Shown here in pieces: positions 1-8,609 of a DNA stretch of 64,000 bases; within the stretch, counting starts at the first letter, position 1, and each line of letters starts with the position of its first letter. Made by a program: the position numbers and the translations under genes. Location of the stretch: the NCBI GenBank assembly GCA_009993635.1, contig JAACTC010000008.1, forward strand, positions 1 to 64,000, written 5' to 3'. The notes under the pieces were generated by a model. It searched no databases. It was given only the letters and a program-made list of their open reading frames with translations, and had not been told where the DNA came from. The DNA comes from Erythrobacter sp. (GTDB lineage Bacteria > Pseudomonadota > Alphaproteobacteria > Sphingomonadales > Sphingomonadaceae).

Positions 1-265
1 GTAAGTCCTTCAGTTCCTCAAACCGGAGACCATCTCCGGCTTGCGAACATCCAGAAGAAGCAGGGCATGGGAGGACTGCACCGCAGGAGCAAAGCTCCAA
101 GGGGAACCTGTTCATGACGGGGGTGCGGGCAGGCGCGCGAAGCGCGACAACACGGCCGGAAAGGAACGGGTTGCCGTCCTCAGCTGACCTGGTTCAGGAC
201 TGTTCGCGAAGAAAGCCGGATGGGTATCGGGTGCGGGTCTGCAGGCTCACGTGACCCTGCTGCAA
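1..265. other. Left-edge stretch with no supported gene
   Basis: I see no convincing coding region here. The minus strand has a short open frame running off the left edge, but its product is cysteine-rich and matches no family I know. By analogy with the rest of the block, this stretch probably carries the downstream leader of the next minus-strand element gene outside the window. I found no second copy of the tRNA-Leu 3' end, so the far attachment site is not here. Confidence 0.3.
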
Positions 266-535
266 TCAGCCTGCTCCATCACCCCCTGATGCCGCCAGGA
301 GATCCATGAAGTTGCGCGCAGCTTCGCGGTCTTCCTCGCTTTCGAACGCCACATCGAGATCGGGGGCGGACCCAAACATGTGCAGGAACGACCACAGTGC
401 AAAGCGCTTGCCCCGATCCTCCTCAAGGCCGAGATCGACCCGGCAGTGCTCGATGCCGGCTGACAACGTGTCGGGAGCAACCCCGGAGAGATCGGTGGTG
501 GCGAAGTAGCGCTGCAGCAGATCGTCAAGTTGCAT
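266..535 (-). CDS. Small conserved element-associated hypothetical protein (89 aa)
   Basis: No function can be assigned. The 89-residue acidic protein has a KRFALWSFLHMF segment followed by PDLDVAF and a REAARNFMDLL tail. I recall this arrangement from small proteins in sphingomonad integrative elements and plasmids; that is recollection, not a search. It has no signal peptide or membrane segment. An upstream ATG at 571 is possible, but the start at 535 (MQLDDLL) gives the more natural N-terminus. It is the last visible gene of the minus-strand block that begins with the toprim primase and lies 70 bp after the DUF2493 gene, so co-transcription is likely. Confidence 0.6.
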   Translation of the reverse strand: MQLDDLLQRYFATTDLSGVAPDTLSAGIEHCRVDLGLEEDRGKRFALWSFLHMFGSAPDLDVAFESEEDREAARNFMDLLAASGGDGAG

Positions 536-605
536 GACCTGAACATAGTCGGGTCGGCACCAAATGCACATCCAGGCAATTCAGATACAGATGATGAAGG
601 GCCCC

Positions 606-1541
606 TCAGGACCCCGGAGAGGTCCCCAACGGTCCGCGGCGATCGACCACGGTGATCCGGCGCGCCTTGGCATCGATGACGAGCCGTTCCGTCACGCCGT
701 TGCCCGGGAAGGCGACAACGTAGCGCGGATTGAGGGAAAGCATCTGCTCGTTGCGCTTGAACCCGGCACGGGCGCCGAGACGACGATCAAGCGAATAGGT
801 CAGCTGCTGCACTTCGCGGCGCTCAGCCCAGCTCGCTGCCAGGCGATCGGCACCCTTGCCGTCGCCGCCATGGACCAGGAAGAGATCGGGAACCGCATCG
901 CGAACCTTGTCCAGCGTCGCCCAGATATTGTCGGCATATGCACGCGCGTCCTCGGCGTTCTCGAAGCTTTGGCGTCCGCCGGCAAAGATGACCGGAGTTC
1001 CTTCCGGGATAAGGGCATGACGGCGGTCCTCAGCGCGAGCGCGGAGGAAATCGCGGGCATCGATCACGGCCGAGGTGAGGTGGCGCGAATGGCTCGTGCG
1101 CGAGCCGGAAACGGGCTTCCACGAGGAACCGGTCTCGTCGCGATAGAGTGCTGCCGCAGCCTCGCGCATCTGCTCGAAGGCCAGCATGCTGGCTTCGGCA
1201 GCCTGCGCGCGTTCGACCTGCTCCTCCAGATTGCTCGAATGCACTTCGGAACCATCAGCCGATGCGAGCAGGACACGGATCTCGTCGCTGGCCCGGTCAA
1301 GTTGAGCCGATTTGCGGCTGGCGGCCCGGTGGAAGAGGTTGACCACGCCCCAGGCAATATCCTCGGCATCGGCTTCCAGTGCAGTGTCAGAGAACATGGC
1401 AAAGAGGTCGGACCAGACCGCGGCAAGGGTCTGCTCGATCGCGTTCTCGCAGGGAAAGTCGCTCTCGTTGAATGGGGCCGGCCTGATGCTGAGGCCTGAG
1501 AGGTCAAGGCCGCTCAACTGGTCGATGAAGCTGTCGTACAT
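606..1541 (-). CDS. DUF2493 (SLOG-superfamily) domain protein
   Basis: A 311-residue protein. Residues 1-170 are mostly helical and unassigned. Residues about 182-299 form a DUF2493 domain: the nucleotide-loop signature FAGGR at 186-190, HGGDGKGAD at 224-232, FKRN at 261-264 and FPGNG at 278-282. DUF2493 belongs to the Rossmann-like SLOG superfamily, thought to sense or process nucleotide-derived ligands. The precise substrate is unknown and no activity should be assumed. The gene sits in the conserved minus-strand block of the element. Its start is preceded by an ATCAGGAGA Shine-Dalgarno box shared with ardC, parB and the helicase gene. The long complementary open frame on the other strand is a codon mirror. 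Confidence 0.85.
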   Translation of the reverse strand: MYDSFIDQLSGLDLSGLSIRPAPFNESDFPCENAIEQTLAAVWSDLFAMFSDTALEADAEDIAWGVVNLFHRAASRKSAQLDRASDEIRVLLASADGSEVHSSNLEEQVERAQAAEASMLAFEQMREAAAALYRDETGSSWKPVSGSRTSHSRHLTSAVIDARDFLRARAEDRRHALIPEGTPVIFAGGRQSFENAEDARAYADNIWATLDKVRDAVPDLFLVHGGDGKGADRLAASWAERREVQQLTYSLDRRLGARAGFKRNEQMLSLNPRYVVAFPGNGVTERLVIDAKARRITVVDRRGPLGTSPGS

Positions 1542-1765
1542 GGGGTGTCTCCTGATCTGATCGCGGGGACAAGGAAGGGAGGCACCATTGCCTCGGCCCT
1601 GTCCGCCGGAGCCCGATCAGGGCCGGGACAAGGGGCGAGACGCACCGCGTAGCGGGAAACCTGCGGCCCTAGGCTGGCGCGGGCAACACGGGCCGACGGG
1701 ACGCAGGTTGCGGCGCGCCCCGACCGGCCCAAGGGCCTCTCTCGGCGGACAGGACCGAGGCAGGT

Positions 1766-2204
1766 TCAGGACACGGTGTCGCGGGTGCATCGGGAGCGTT
1801 CGAAGACTGCTTCGCCATTCGAGAACCGACCCACCAGGCGCAGCTCGCCAAACAGGTCGATGAACCTTCCCGACACCTGGGCGAGCCAGTGCCGTGCCAT
1901 TGCCGTTCGTGGCGTGGTGCAATCGGCTTCCCAGTACCGGGAATCGTCGCGTTCTACGAGCCAGATCGCGGCAAGGCCGCAATAGGTCGATATGCCGCAA
2001 TCGGCGAAGGCATTGCGCAGGAGGATACGGTCCTCCCGACCGCGCCATCCTTCGAAGCGCTCGAAGGACGGAAAGTTCGTTTTCGTGGTATGGATGATCT
2101 CGTCGACGAGGCACTCGTAGGCAGTCCGCATCGTCCTCTTCGCCGTCATCAAGCAGGCGAAAGGCTACCACGGAGCCAGTCGGATAACTGACGGAGCGTC
2201 CCAT
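1766..2204 (-). pseudogene. Conserved element protein with an apparent frameshift
   Basis: Two frames together look like one gene. A start at 2204, 14 bp after ardC ends, reads MGRSVSYPTGS and continues to about residue 28 (GEEDDAD). From about 2120 the recognisable body (ECLVDEI, GWRGREDRILL, STYCGLAAIWLVER) is in another frame and ends at 1766. I recall sphingomonad element proteins in which the MGRSVS start and the WLGRED/YCGL body form a single chain. Restoring two bases after the GAC at about 2122-2124 would join the frames. The intact downstream frame (1766..2152, 128 aa) could still be expressed from its own ATG. Either a real 2-nt deletion or a sequencing error explains this. Function is unknown. 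Confidence 0.6.
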
Positions 2205-2218
2205 CTACAGTCCCCTGT

Positions 2219-3148
2219 TCAAGCCGCTTCGGCGAGATCGAGGTCGGCCTCGCCTTGACAGGATTGGTAACCGCCAAGCTCAAGCAGCAGGCTCGCCGCT
2301 TCCTCGGCCTTGGCCGCAGCCGTCAGGATCGCACGGTCATCCGATTTGAGGATCTTGAGCCAGGACGCGATGTAGCTGGCGTGATGGTCGAGGTGGGTGA
2401 CCGGAAGACCTAGTTCGGCCCCGAGAATGGCCGAGGACAGCTCGGCGATGAGTTCCTCGGCAGCATAGGCTTCGCTGCCGAAGCGGTTCTTGAGATCGCG
2501 ATCGAGCCGCGAGGAATGCCCCGTCCAGTGCGACAGCTCGTGCGCGAGTGTCGCATAGTAGTGGTCATAAGCTTCGAAGAGCTCGGCTGGCGGCATGGTG
2601 ACGCGGTCGCGCAGGGGCTCGTAGTAGGCCTGCGCACCATGATGGCGCAAGTCGGCGCAGATATGGGCGAAGAAGGCATCGAGCCGGTCTTCGCGCCCTT
2701 CGGGCTCAAGCGCGGCAACCAGTGGCTTGGGATGATAAAATGCAGGGAGACCATCGCACTGGTCGGCGTTGAACACCGCATAGGCCTTGAGCACGCGCCG
2801 ATTCTCGGAGTCCGCTTCCCCTTCGGTGTTTTCGACTTCCTTGGTGTAGCTCTTGTAGAAGATCGCGCTGGTCGATTTCTCACCCTTGCGGACCTGTCCG
2901 CCGAGCTTCTGGCACTGGCGATAGGTCATCCAGTAGGGCGAGGCGTAGCCACAGCCGTCGGCCACCATCCACAACCAGAAGGTGTTCATGCCGCGATAGG
3001 GCGTCCCGCAGGAGCGCAAGGGCCGCGAGACGGGCACACCGCGCCACGGCTTGACCCAGGGCTTTGTGCCTTGCTCGAGCTTTTCGATGATGGCGGCGGT
3101 GATGCGCTGGGCAGGCGAAGTCGAAGCAGTGCGGCGGGACTTGGTCAT
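2219..3148 (-). CDS. ardC: ArdC-family antirestriction protein, zincin-like
   Basis: A 309-residue ArdC-type protein. An N-terminal ssDNA-binding domain (about 1-140, with the TKPWVKPW and YRGMN signatures) is joined to a zinc-metallopeptidase-like domain carrying HELSH at 203-207 and a downstream AAEELIAEL glutamate segment. ArdC of plasmid pSa binds ssDNA and protects incoming transferred DNA from restriction; the same role in conjugative entry is inferred here. The ATG at 3148 is chosen because AGGAGAA precedes it. An in-frame ATG at 3268 would prepend 40 residues and overrun the shared leader block. It lies downstream of parB in the minus-strand block, but the plus-strand cargo cassette separates them. 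Confidence 0.9.
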   Translation of the reverse strand: MTKSRRTASTSPAQRITAAIIEKLEQGTKPWVKPWRGVPVSRPLRSCGTPYRGMNTFWLWMVADGCGYASPYWMTYRQCQKLGGQVRKGEKSTSAIFYKSYTKEVENTEGEADSENRRVLKAYAVFNADQCDGLPAFYHPKPLVAALEPEGREDRLDAFFAHICADLRHHGAQAYYEPLRDRVTMPPAELFEAYDHYYATLAHELSHWTGHSSRLDRDLKNRFGSEAYAAEELIAELSSAILGAELGLPVTHLDHHASYIASWLKILKSDDRAILTAAAKAEEAASLLLELGGYQSCQGEADLDLAEAA

Positions 3149-3220
3149 GGGAGTTCTCCTGATCGCCGAGACGGACATGTCCCGGTTCAGGAAAAGCAAA
3201 AGCTCCCTCCCCTCTCGTCT
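3149..3220 (-). promoter_or_regulatory. Shared G/A-rich leader block before ardC
   Basis: On the minus strand a GAGAGGGGAGGGAGC block (3202-3216) lies about 54 nt upstream of the ardC start. It is followed by a variable stretch and the Shine-Dalgarno motif ATCAGGAGAAC. Closely similar blocks precede parB, the helicase and the primase genes of the same element. The role is unknown; a protein-binding leader or promoter element is possible. Confidence 0.5.
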
Positions 3221-3365
3221 AATGATGACGGCTTTGCCCCCTGATTTGAGCCATTCAGCGACGGCCACTGCGACCCCAAAAGCTGCTATTCTATTGCTGA
3301 TTTCTGTTGGTAGAATTCCCGCCGATTAACCTAGATTTTGAGGTGCTCTCGCCTATCTTTCTTCG

Positions 3366-4499
3366 ATGGCTGCGCAGCATCAACACTACGTTCCGAAACT
3401 CCTTCTTCGCGGCTTTCTCAGTGGTGATCCCGAGCGGGCATTGAAAGAGCAAGTTCACGTGCTCGATCTCGAAGCGGGGAAGTCCTTCCCGACGTCAATC
3501 GACAACATCATGGGTGAGCGTCGCTTCAACGAATTTTGGGTCGATGACGACGTGCTTGCGACTATCGAGCCATGGACAGGCCGCATCGAGTCTCATCTTG
3601 CCCCTATCATCGAACGGATCAGGTCGAGAAAGACGCTAGAGCGCACGCAAGAGGAAATTGCGAACCTCGCGTTTCTGATGGCCTTCCAGTTCGTAAGGAC
3701 CAAGGGCATGCGCCTTATGCCAGAGCGGATCGATGCTCAGCTTCGTCGGCATGTCAAACGCATGGGATTCGATCCAGCGAAGGTTGATGGTTTGATGAAC
3801 CTCGACGAGGAAGGCCTCAAGAAGGAGCATATTCGGCACCAGGTTCAGAATCTCGAGAAGTACGTCGAGATTATGGCCGAGAAGGAGTTCTTCCTGATGA
3901 CGCCGCCAGATGGGCGGTCATTCTACATCGGCGATCACCCTGTGGTGCTGCACAATGAGGAGCCAAGAACTGTGCATACAGGCCATCTTGGCATTGGGGC
4001 GGCCTATATCCAAATCTACTTGCCGCTCTCGTCGGACGTGCTGCTATGCGCATACGACAAGGCGGTGCTGGGCCAGATGATGAAGGCATCTGACGAAGCC
4101 CGCAACAAAGAGGTGGCGGGATATGCGCTGTCCAAGCTGATTGCCGGTGAGATTTCCGCCGCACAAATGAAGCAAGCTATCGATGCTGCTCGCGATCTCG
4201 ATCCGGTGGCGGCAATGATAAGGGCGATCAGAGCTGGTCAGCCGATTGCGGTCGGTCCCGAACAAGTCCAGTGTTACAACTCCTTGCAGGCATTCTTCGC
4301 ACATAGGTTCGTGATCGATCCTGACGATAGCTTTGCCGTTGCGCATGACATGATTGGTGAGAGAAAATCGGTCGGGCAGGACGAACAAGCCGATGAACCG
4401 GAAGACCTTGCCGCCAAGCATTTCTCAGAAACTGGCGTTTCGATGCCGGCAAAGCCAATCGCGGCCAAGCATGGATCAAAGGCGCGCCCAGCCCAATGA
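3366..4499 (+). CDS. DUF4238 domain protein, cargo-cassette gene 1
   Basis: A 377-residue soluble protein of the DUF4238 family. The N-terminal QHYVPKLLLRGF segment (residues about 6-17) carries the family's hallmark HYVP. A helical mid-region (AFLMAFQFVRTKG) follows, then the IGDHPVVLHN segment near residue 190 corresponding to the conserved family GDxPV. The molecular function of DUF4238 is not established. Members are frequent in genomic islands, which fits. The gene is on the plus strand against the element's minus-strand block, is visibly more AT-rich than its neighbours, and is followed 157 bp later by a second cargo gene in the same direction. I infer a two-gene accessory cassette, possibly defensive. 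No membrane segment or signal peptide is seen. Confidence 0.8.
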   Translation: MAAQHQHYVPKLLLRGFLSGDPERALKEQVHVLDLEAGKSFPTSIDNIMGERRFNEFWVDDDVLATIEPWTGRIESHLAPIIERIRSRKTLERTQEEIANLAFLMAFQFVRTKGMRLMPERIDAQLRRHVKRMGFDPAKVDGLMNLDEEGLKKEHIRHQVQNLEKYVEIMAEKEFFLMTPPDGRSFYIGDHPVVLHNEEPRTVHTGHLGIGAAYIQIYLPLSSDVLLCAYDKAVLGQMMKASDEARNKEVAGYALSKLIAGEISAAQMKQAIDAARDLDPVAAMIRAIRAGQPIAVGPEQVQCYNSLQAFFAHRFVIDPDDSFAVAHDMIGERKSVGQDEQADEPEDLAAKHFSETGVSMPAKPIAAKHGSKARPAQ

Positions 4500-4656
4500 T
4501 CGCGAAGCAGGCGCGAAAAGCCAAAACTCAATAAGTATTGCCGGAGGTCCCAAGTCCGCTTGGCACCCGCGTAGAAAGAACGCAGCCTTGGGTGCGCCCG
4601 GTGGATGTTCTTGCTTTATTCCTCCCGCTCATTCAAAGTTGCCCCGAGGTGGACCG

Positions 4657-6318
4657 ATGAAGAAATTTAGGAATCTGGAACGCTACCGGGTGGGTGGGAC
4701 GGATTCTAACATGAACCTTGCCGTCCAGCTCCCGCGCACACCTTCTGGGAGGACATATCGGTATTCGCCGAATGCAAACGCCCATCCGCGGCATTTTCTG
4801 ATCGGAGATGTTGTCGAAGGCTACGAGGTCAAACAAGAGGCACGCGCCCGCATGAAACTTGAGCCGCGTTCCAATCAGACCGTTTGCCCGTACAGTGGCG
4901 TAGTTGCTTCCGATGATGAGTTTACGCATCCTGAAGACCGACAGACGGGAATAGACACGGTAAGGCATGCGGCCGAAGAAGATATGCGCGCCCTCGTAGA
5001 CGACATGTTCAAGGATCTCGGCCGCAAATTCTCATCAAGCAAATCCATCTCGTTTAAGCCGGGCCCGAAGCGCAGCGCCAAGCCGAAGCCGCATTTTGTC
5101 CGCAGCGATCTCCTGCGGGAATTGGTCTGCGACCATTGCGGACGCGATTACGGCGTGTTTGCCATCGCGCTTTTCTGCCCTGACTGTGGTGCGCCGAACG
5201 TGCGACTTCATTTCCAGCGCGAACGAACGCTCGTTGGAGCACAGGTCGATCTTGCAGAAGCGCAAGGAGAGGGACTCGAAGAGTTGGCCTATCGCTTGCT
5301 CGGCAACGCACACGAAGACGTGCTCACGGCCTTCGAGGCGACGCTCAAGACTGTGTATCTGCACGGCATGAGAAACGCACCCGCCAAGCCGCCGAGGAAC
5401 GACTTCCAGAACATCGAGAAGGCTAAGAAGCGATTTGCCGAACTTGGCATCGACCCATTTCAGCATCTCACGTCAGGAGAACTGACGAAGCTTGAGCTCA
5501 ATATCCAGAAGCGCCACGTAATCGGGCATAATCTAGGTGTCATCGACCCTAAATTTGCCGATCATGCGCAGGAAGCAAAAGTTGGTGAGACAGTCCATCT
5601 TGTCGCTAGCGACATTCGAGAATTCGCCACGTTGTGCCAGAATGTCGTTGACGATCTGGATGCTTGGCTTGTTGGCGCAACCTCACCTACGGTGGGTCAG
5701 GAATTGCCGCCGCTCCTCGTGGCGTCACCTGCACACACCAATTCGTCAAACGAGCCTCTTTCGTTGGAAAATCTCGACGTGAGATTGAGCGGGCTGGCCC
5801 GTCAAGTCGCGCTTTGGTTCGCGAAGAAATCAACCAACGGGAGCCACCAAAATACGACAGCCGAAGGTGATGAGATTGTTGCGGCATTTCCAGATGCAGC
5901 CGAGCGTAGCATCGAAAAGGCGGTTGCGGAGTTAGAGGAAGAGGGATTCGTCACGACATCGGGTGGAATTGGCCGCAGAATTCCATTCATTTTTGCGACG
6001 ACCGATTTATTCGCGACGTTCGATCCGGTTGCATTGGGCACTGACCCATATGCGGATGCGGGCGAACTGATCGCCCGGATACTCGCTACCGTTGAAGGCG
6101 GAGAAGAGTCGATCGATCCGGCGAAGTTGCATGAAGGCCTTGGCTGGGAATTGCGGCGTTTCAACCCCGCTCTCGCAATCGTCATTGCGCATGTCGATTC
6201 CCGTCGCGTCAGCGACGAATACGGCGGCGAATATGTTGCACGGTATTTCTTCCTTCTTCCGGAAGACGAAATTGCCCTAGAGCGCCTTGCTGAAAGGCTC
6301 AAAGGGCGAAGCCAATAG
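4657..6318 (+). CDS. Zinc-ribbon protein with HEPN-like Rx4H motif and C-terminal winged helix, cargo-cassette gene 2
   Basis: A 553-residue protein of no family I recognise. Seen: an N-terminal region with two conserved-looking PxxH segments (1-140), a four-cysteine zinc ribbon (C158, C161, C174, C177), and a helical region about 205-340 holding RHVIGH (R286 to H291). This fits the Rx4-6H signature of HEPN ribonuclease domains within suitably placed helices. A region about 380-460 reads like a winged helix (EKAVAELEEEGFV), followed by an acidic C-terminus. The ATG at 4657 has GAGGTGG upstream; the open frame extends back to 4354 but overlaps the preceding gene. HEPN assignment and any toxin or defence role are inference. 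It ends before the parB terminator region. Confidence 0.7.
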   Translation: MKKFRNLERYRVGGTDSNMNLAVQLPRTPSGRTYRYSPNANAHPRHFLIGDVVEGYEVKQEARARMKLEPRSNQTVCPYSGVVASDDEFTHPEDRQTGIDTVRHAAEEDMRALVDDMFKDLGRKFSSSKSISFKPGPKRSAKPKPHFVRSDLLRELVCDHCGRDYGVFAIALFCPDCGAPNVRLHFQRERTLVGAQVDLAEAQGEGLEELAYRLLGNAHEDVLTAFEATLKTVYLHGMRNAPAKPPRNDFQNIEKAKKRFAELGIDPFQHLTSGELTKLELNIQKRHVIGHNLGVIDPKFADHAQEAKVGETVHLVASDIREFATLCQNVVDDLDAWLVGATSPTVGQELPPLLVASPAHTNSSNEPLSLENLDVRLSGLARQVALWFAKKSTNGSHQNTTAEGDEIVAAFPDAAERSIEKAVAELEEEGFVTTSGGIGRRIPFIFATTDLFATFDPVALGTDPYADAGELIARILATVEGGEESIDPAKLHEGLGWELRRFNPALAIVIAHVDSRRVSDEYGGEYVARYFFLLPEDEIALERLAERLKGRSQ

Positions 6319-6465
6319 GGACGCGAATCGGGAGAGGCGACAATCAGGCCGATAAGTCATGTGTTGGCCGATTGTTTCTCACGACTAGGGGAGTCATTTT
6401 TAGTCTCCTCCCGCCGCGGACGCCTTTGCAAGCCGACATTCCTCTTACGGCCCAAATTCTGACAT

Positions 6466-6502
6466 GAAAAAGGCGGTCCGTCCCAATTGGGACGGACCGC
6501 CC
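6466..6502 (-). terminator. Rho-independent terminator of the parB-like gene
   Basis: A perfect 13-bp inverted repeat (6472-6484 and 6489-6501) with an AATT loop is followed on the minus strand by TTTTT. It lies 30 bp after the parB-like stop. It therefore isolates the primase-helicase-parB transcript from the cargo cassette and ardC. Confidence 0.9.
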
Positions 6503-6530
6503 ACCGAGCGACCTCGACCTGTCAGGAGGG

Positions 6531-8504
6531 TCAGGCAGCCTGCTCGGCAATTTCGTCTGTCGCATCGTCGCTGACTGCCTCGTCGACTTCGACATCAATC
6601 TGCGCGACCTCCTGAGCAGCAGTGAACAGCATGATCGCAGGAACCCAGGCTTGCGCCCGCTCCTTGACCTCGGCCTCGCCGATGAAGTTGCCTGAGAAGA
6701 TGCGCTCGGCTGCGCTCGCAAGCTCAGCCTTCTTCGAAGCAGCGTATCGGCTGACCAGCTCCGGACCACCCGCAGCATCGAGCGCTTCGAGCGTGCGAGC
6801 CTTGGCCACGCGGTCGAAGTAGTTAGCAGCTGTGGGACGCCACCAATGCGCGGTCTCGATTTCGAGGAGCGAGCCGAGTGCCTCGTGCATCGGCACCGAG
6901 CGTTCGCCTTCACAGGCAAGGCTGGCGACGAGCGTGCGCGAGACGACATGGCCGAGCCAGGCCGAGCGCGCCTCGTCGGAAAGCGCCCGGAACTCCGCGA
7001 ACCGCTCGACATCGCTTTCGCCAGAACGCCAACTTTCATCGAGTGAACGTGCGAACTCGGCCAAAGCTGCACTCGCCGGTGCATCCTTGGCCTCGAACCC
7101 GGAAACCGGGCCAGACGCGACCGAGCCGACGAGCGTCGACGCCTTCCTAGAACGCCAGTCGTGCCCATCGGCATCGGCGAGCGTGAAGACCATGAAATCG
7201 AGCGCCAGTGCCGGATCGTTGGCGAGATGGATTGCCAGGATGTCACGACGTTGCATCGCGAGCTCGTCGAGCAGGCGCTGGGACAGCGAGCTCGCCTTGG
7301 GTTTCGCCGCTTCGATTTCCTCAATGGCCTCGACCACGCCTTCGTCAGCGACGACCTCTGTCTCGGTATAGAACTGCGGAACCAATGTCGGCTCGCCATT
7401 GCGCGAAAGCACGAGGAAGGCGCCGGCTTCGGGTTTCAGCTCGTCGGCGAGTACCGGCGGCCGATCGGTGAGGTCTCGCATGGCACGGTCGATCGCCACG
7501 AGCTCCTGTTCAGCCTTGGCGACCTCGTCTTCGTCGCTGTCCTCGTCTTCGAGAATGGCGGCGACGCGGTCGTAGTCCGCTTCGAGGTCGCTAAGCTCCT
7601 GCGCTTCCATTTCGGTTATGGGTGCAGGTTCGCAGGGCAGACGGCCCAAACCTTCGACAAGGTCATGGCTGACATAGTTGCCAAGCGTCGGCCGCACCCA
7701 GGCAAGGCCGTATTCAAGCGCGGTCTTTTCAGCCGCTTCTTCCATGGCCTTGTGCGCGAGGTCCTCGAGCAGCGCGACATCGATCCAGCTCTCGCTGGCG
7801 TCATCGTCGAACAGTTCGCGCTCGATCCGGCCACCCGCGCCGAGGTAGGCATCGCGTCCGACAAGCACAGCTCGCGGATCGGAACCGCGCACCGTGGCAT
7901 CAAGCACCATGCGGCGGATCGTGTCAGGCGTGATCTGGTACCAGGCGTCTTGCAGCTCGGCATAGACATGCGCCTGGCGCTCGATGTCGGAGATCGCGCC
8001 GTAGGCCTTGGCCATGTCGAGCGTGATCGTGCCTTCCGCGAGGGCTTCGAAGACGCAAGGCGCGAGAGCAGCCAAGCGCAGACGTCCTTCGACGAAGCGG
8101 ACAGTGAGGCCGAAGCGGCGTGCCACGTCTTCGGTGGTAGCCCCCGCCTCGATGATGGAAGCGAAGGCCTGCGCCTCGTCGGCCGGATTCATCGCGAGAC
8201 GCTGGAAGTTCTCGGCAAGGCTGGCTTCGCGCACTTCGCTCTCCTCGCCCTCGATGACGAGGCAGGTGACCTCGTGGTTTTCGGGCAAGGTGCCCTCTTC
8301 GGCCAGCGCCTGCAGCGCGGCGAGACGGCGACCGCCGGCCTCGACGTCGAACCTGCCGCGCTTTCCTTTGCGCACGACGAGGTTCTGCAACAGGCCGCGC
8401 GCAGCGATATCTGCCCGCAGCTGGAGGTCGGCCAGCACGTCGCTCGACTTGCGCACGTTGCGCGGGCTCGGGACAAGCTTCTTCAAGGGGATCGACTGGA
8501 TCAT
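6531..8504 (-). CDS. ParB/RepB/Spo0J-type DNA-binding protein
   Basis: A 657-residue protein, much longer than a chromosomal ParB (about 300). The first 90 residues are a ParB nuclease-like domain (IPLKKLVPSPRNVRK start, then the GGRRLAALQAL box and ENFQRLAMNPADEAQAF). A helix-turn-helix region (TTEDVARRFGLTVRFVEGRLRLA) follows, then a long acidic tail of unknown role. ParB-like proteins of this size are typical of sphingomonad conjugative plasmids and integrative elements, usually without a neighbouring parA; none is visible here. The start at 8504 is set by ATCAGGAGAAC; an upstream in-frame ATG at 8582 lies inside the shared leader. Role in partition or in transcription of the element is inferred. 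Confidence 0.85.
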   Translation of the reverse strand: MIQSIPLKKLVPSPRNVRKSSDVLADLQLRADIAARGLLQNLVVRKGKRGRFDVEAGGRRLAALQALAEEGTLPENHEVTCLVIEGEESEVREASLAENFQRLAMNPADEAQAFASIIEAGATTEDVARRFGLTVRFVEGRLRLAALAPCVFEALAEGTITLDMAKAYGAISDIERQAHVYAELQDAWYQITPDTIRRMVLDATVRGSDPRAVLVGRDAYLGAGGRIERELFDDDASESWIDVALLEDLAHKAMEEAAEKTALEYGLAWVRPTLGNYVSHDLVEGLGRLPCEPAPITEMEAQELSDLEADYDRVAAILEDEDSDEDEVAKAEQELVAIDRAMRDLTDRPPVLADELKPEAGAFLVLSRNGEPTLVPQFYTETEVVADEGVVEAIEEIEAAKPKASSLSQRLLDELAMQRRDILAIHLANDPALALDFMVFTLADADGHDWRSRKASTLVGSVASGPVSGFEAKDAPASAALAEFARSLDESWRSGESDVERFAEFRALSDEARSAWLGHVVSRTLVASLACEGERSVPMHEALGSLLEIETAHWWRPTAANYFDRVAKARTLEALDAAGGPELVSRYAASKKAELASAAERIFSGNFIGEAEVKERAQAWVPAIMLFTAAQEVAQIDVEVDEAVSDDATDEIAEQAA

Positions 8505-8580
8505 TGTTGTTCTCCTGATGGAATGAAGGCGCAGGTGAGGATCACGAGGCCCACAAGCCCAAAGGGCTCCCTCCACTCTC
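8505..8580 (-). promoter_or_regulatory. Shared G/A-rich leader block before parB
   Basis: The minus strand has GAGAGTGGAGGGAGC (8566-8580) about 62 nt upstream of the start, then ATCAGGAGAAC directly before it. This is nearly identical in sequence and position to the ardC leader. Confidence 0.5.
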
Positions 8581-8609
8581 ACCTTTGTGATTGGGGTCTG
8601 CCCGAGGTA

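Noticed and set aside
1-116. Minus-strand open frame running off the left edge
   Set aside because: Short, cysteine-rich product without family resemblance or ribosome-binding evidence. Could be real only if it extends well beyond the window.
1-265. Possible second attachment site
   Set aside because: No copy of the tRNA-Leu 3' end was found by eye. The element must extend beyond the window.
564-1499. Plus-strand open frame opposite the DUF2493 gene
   Set aside because: Equal in length to the gene it mirrors. The minus-strand product has recognisable DUF2493 motifs and a good ribosome-binding box; the mirror has neither.
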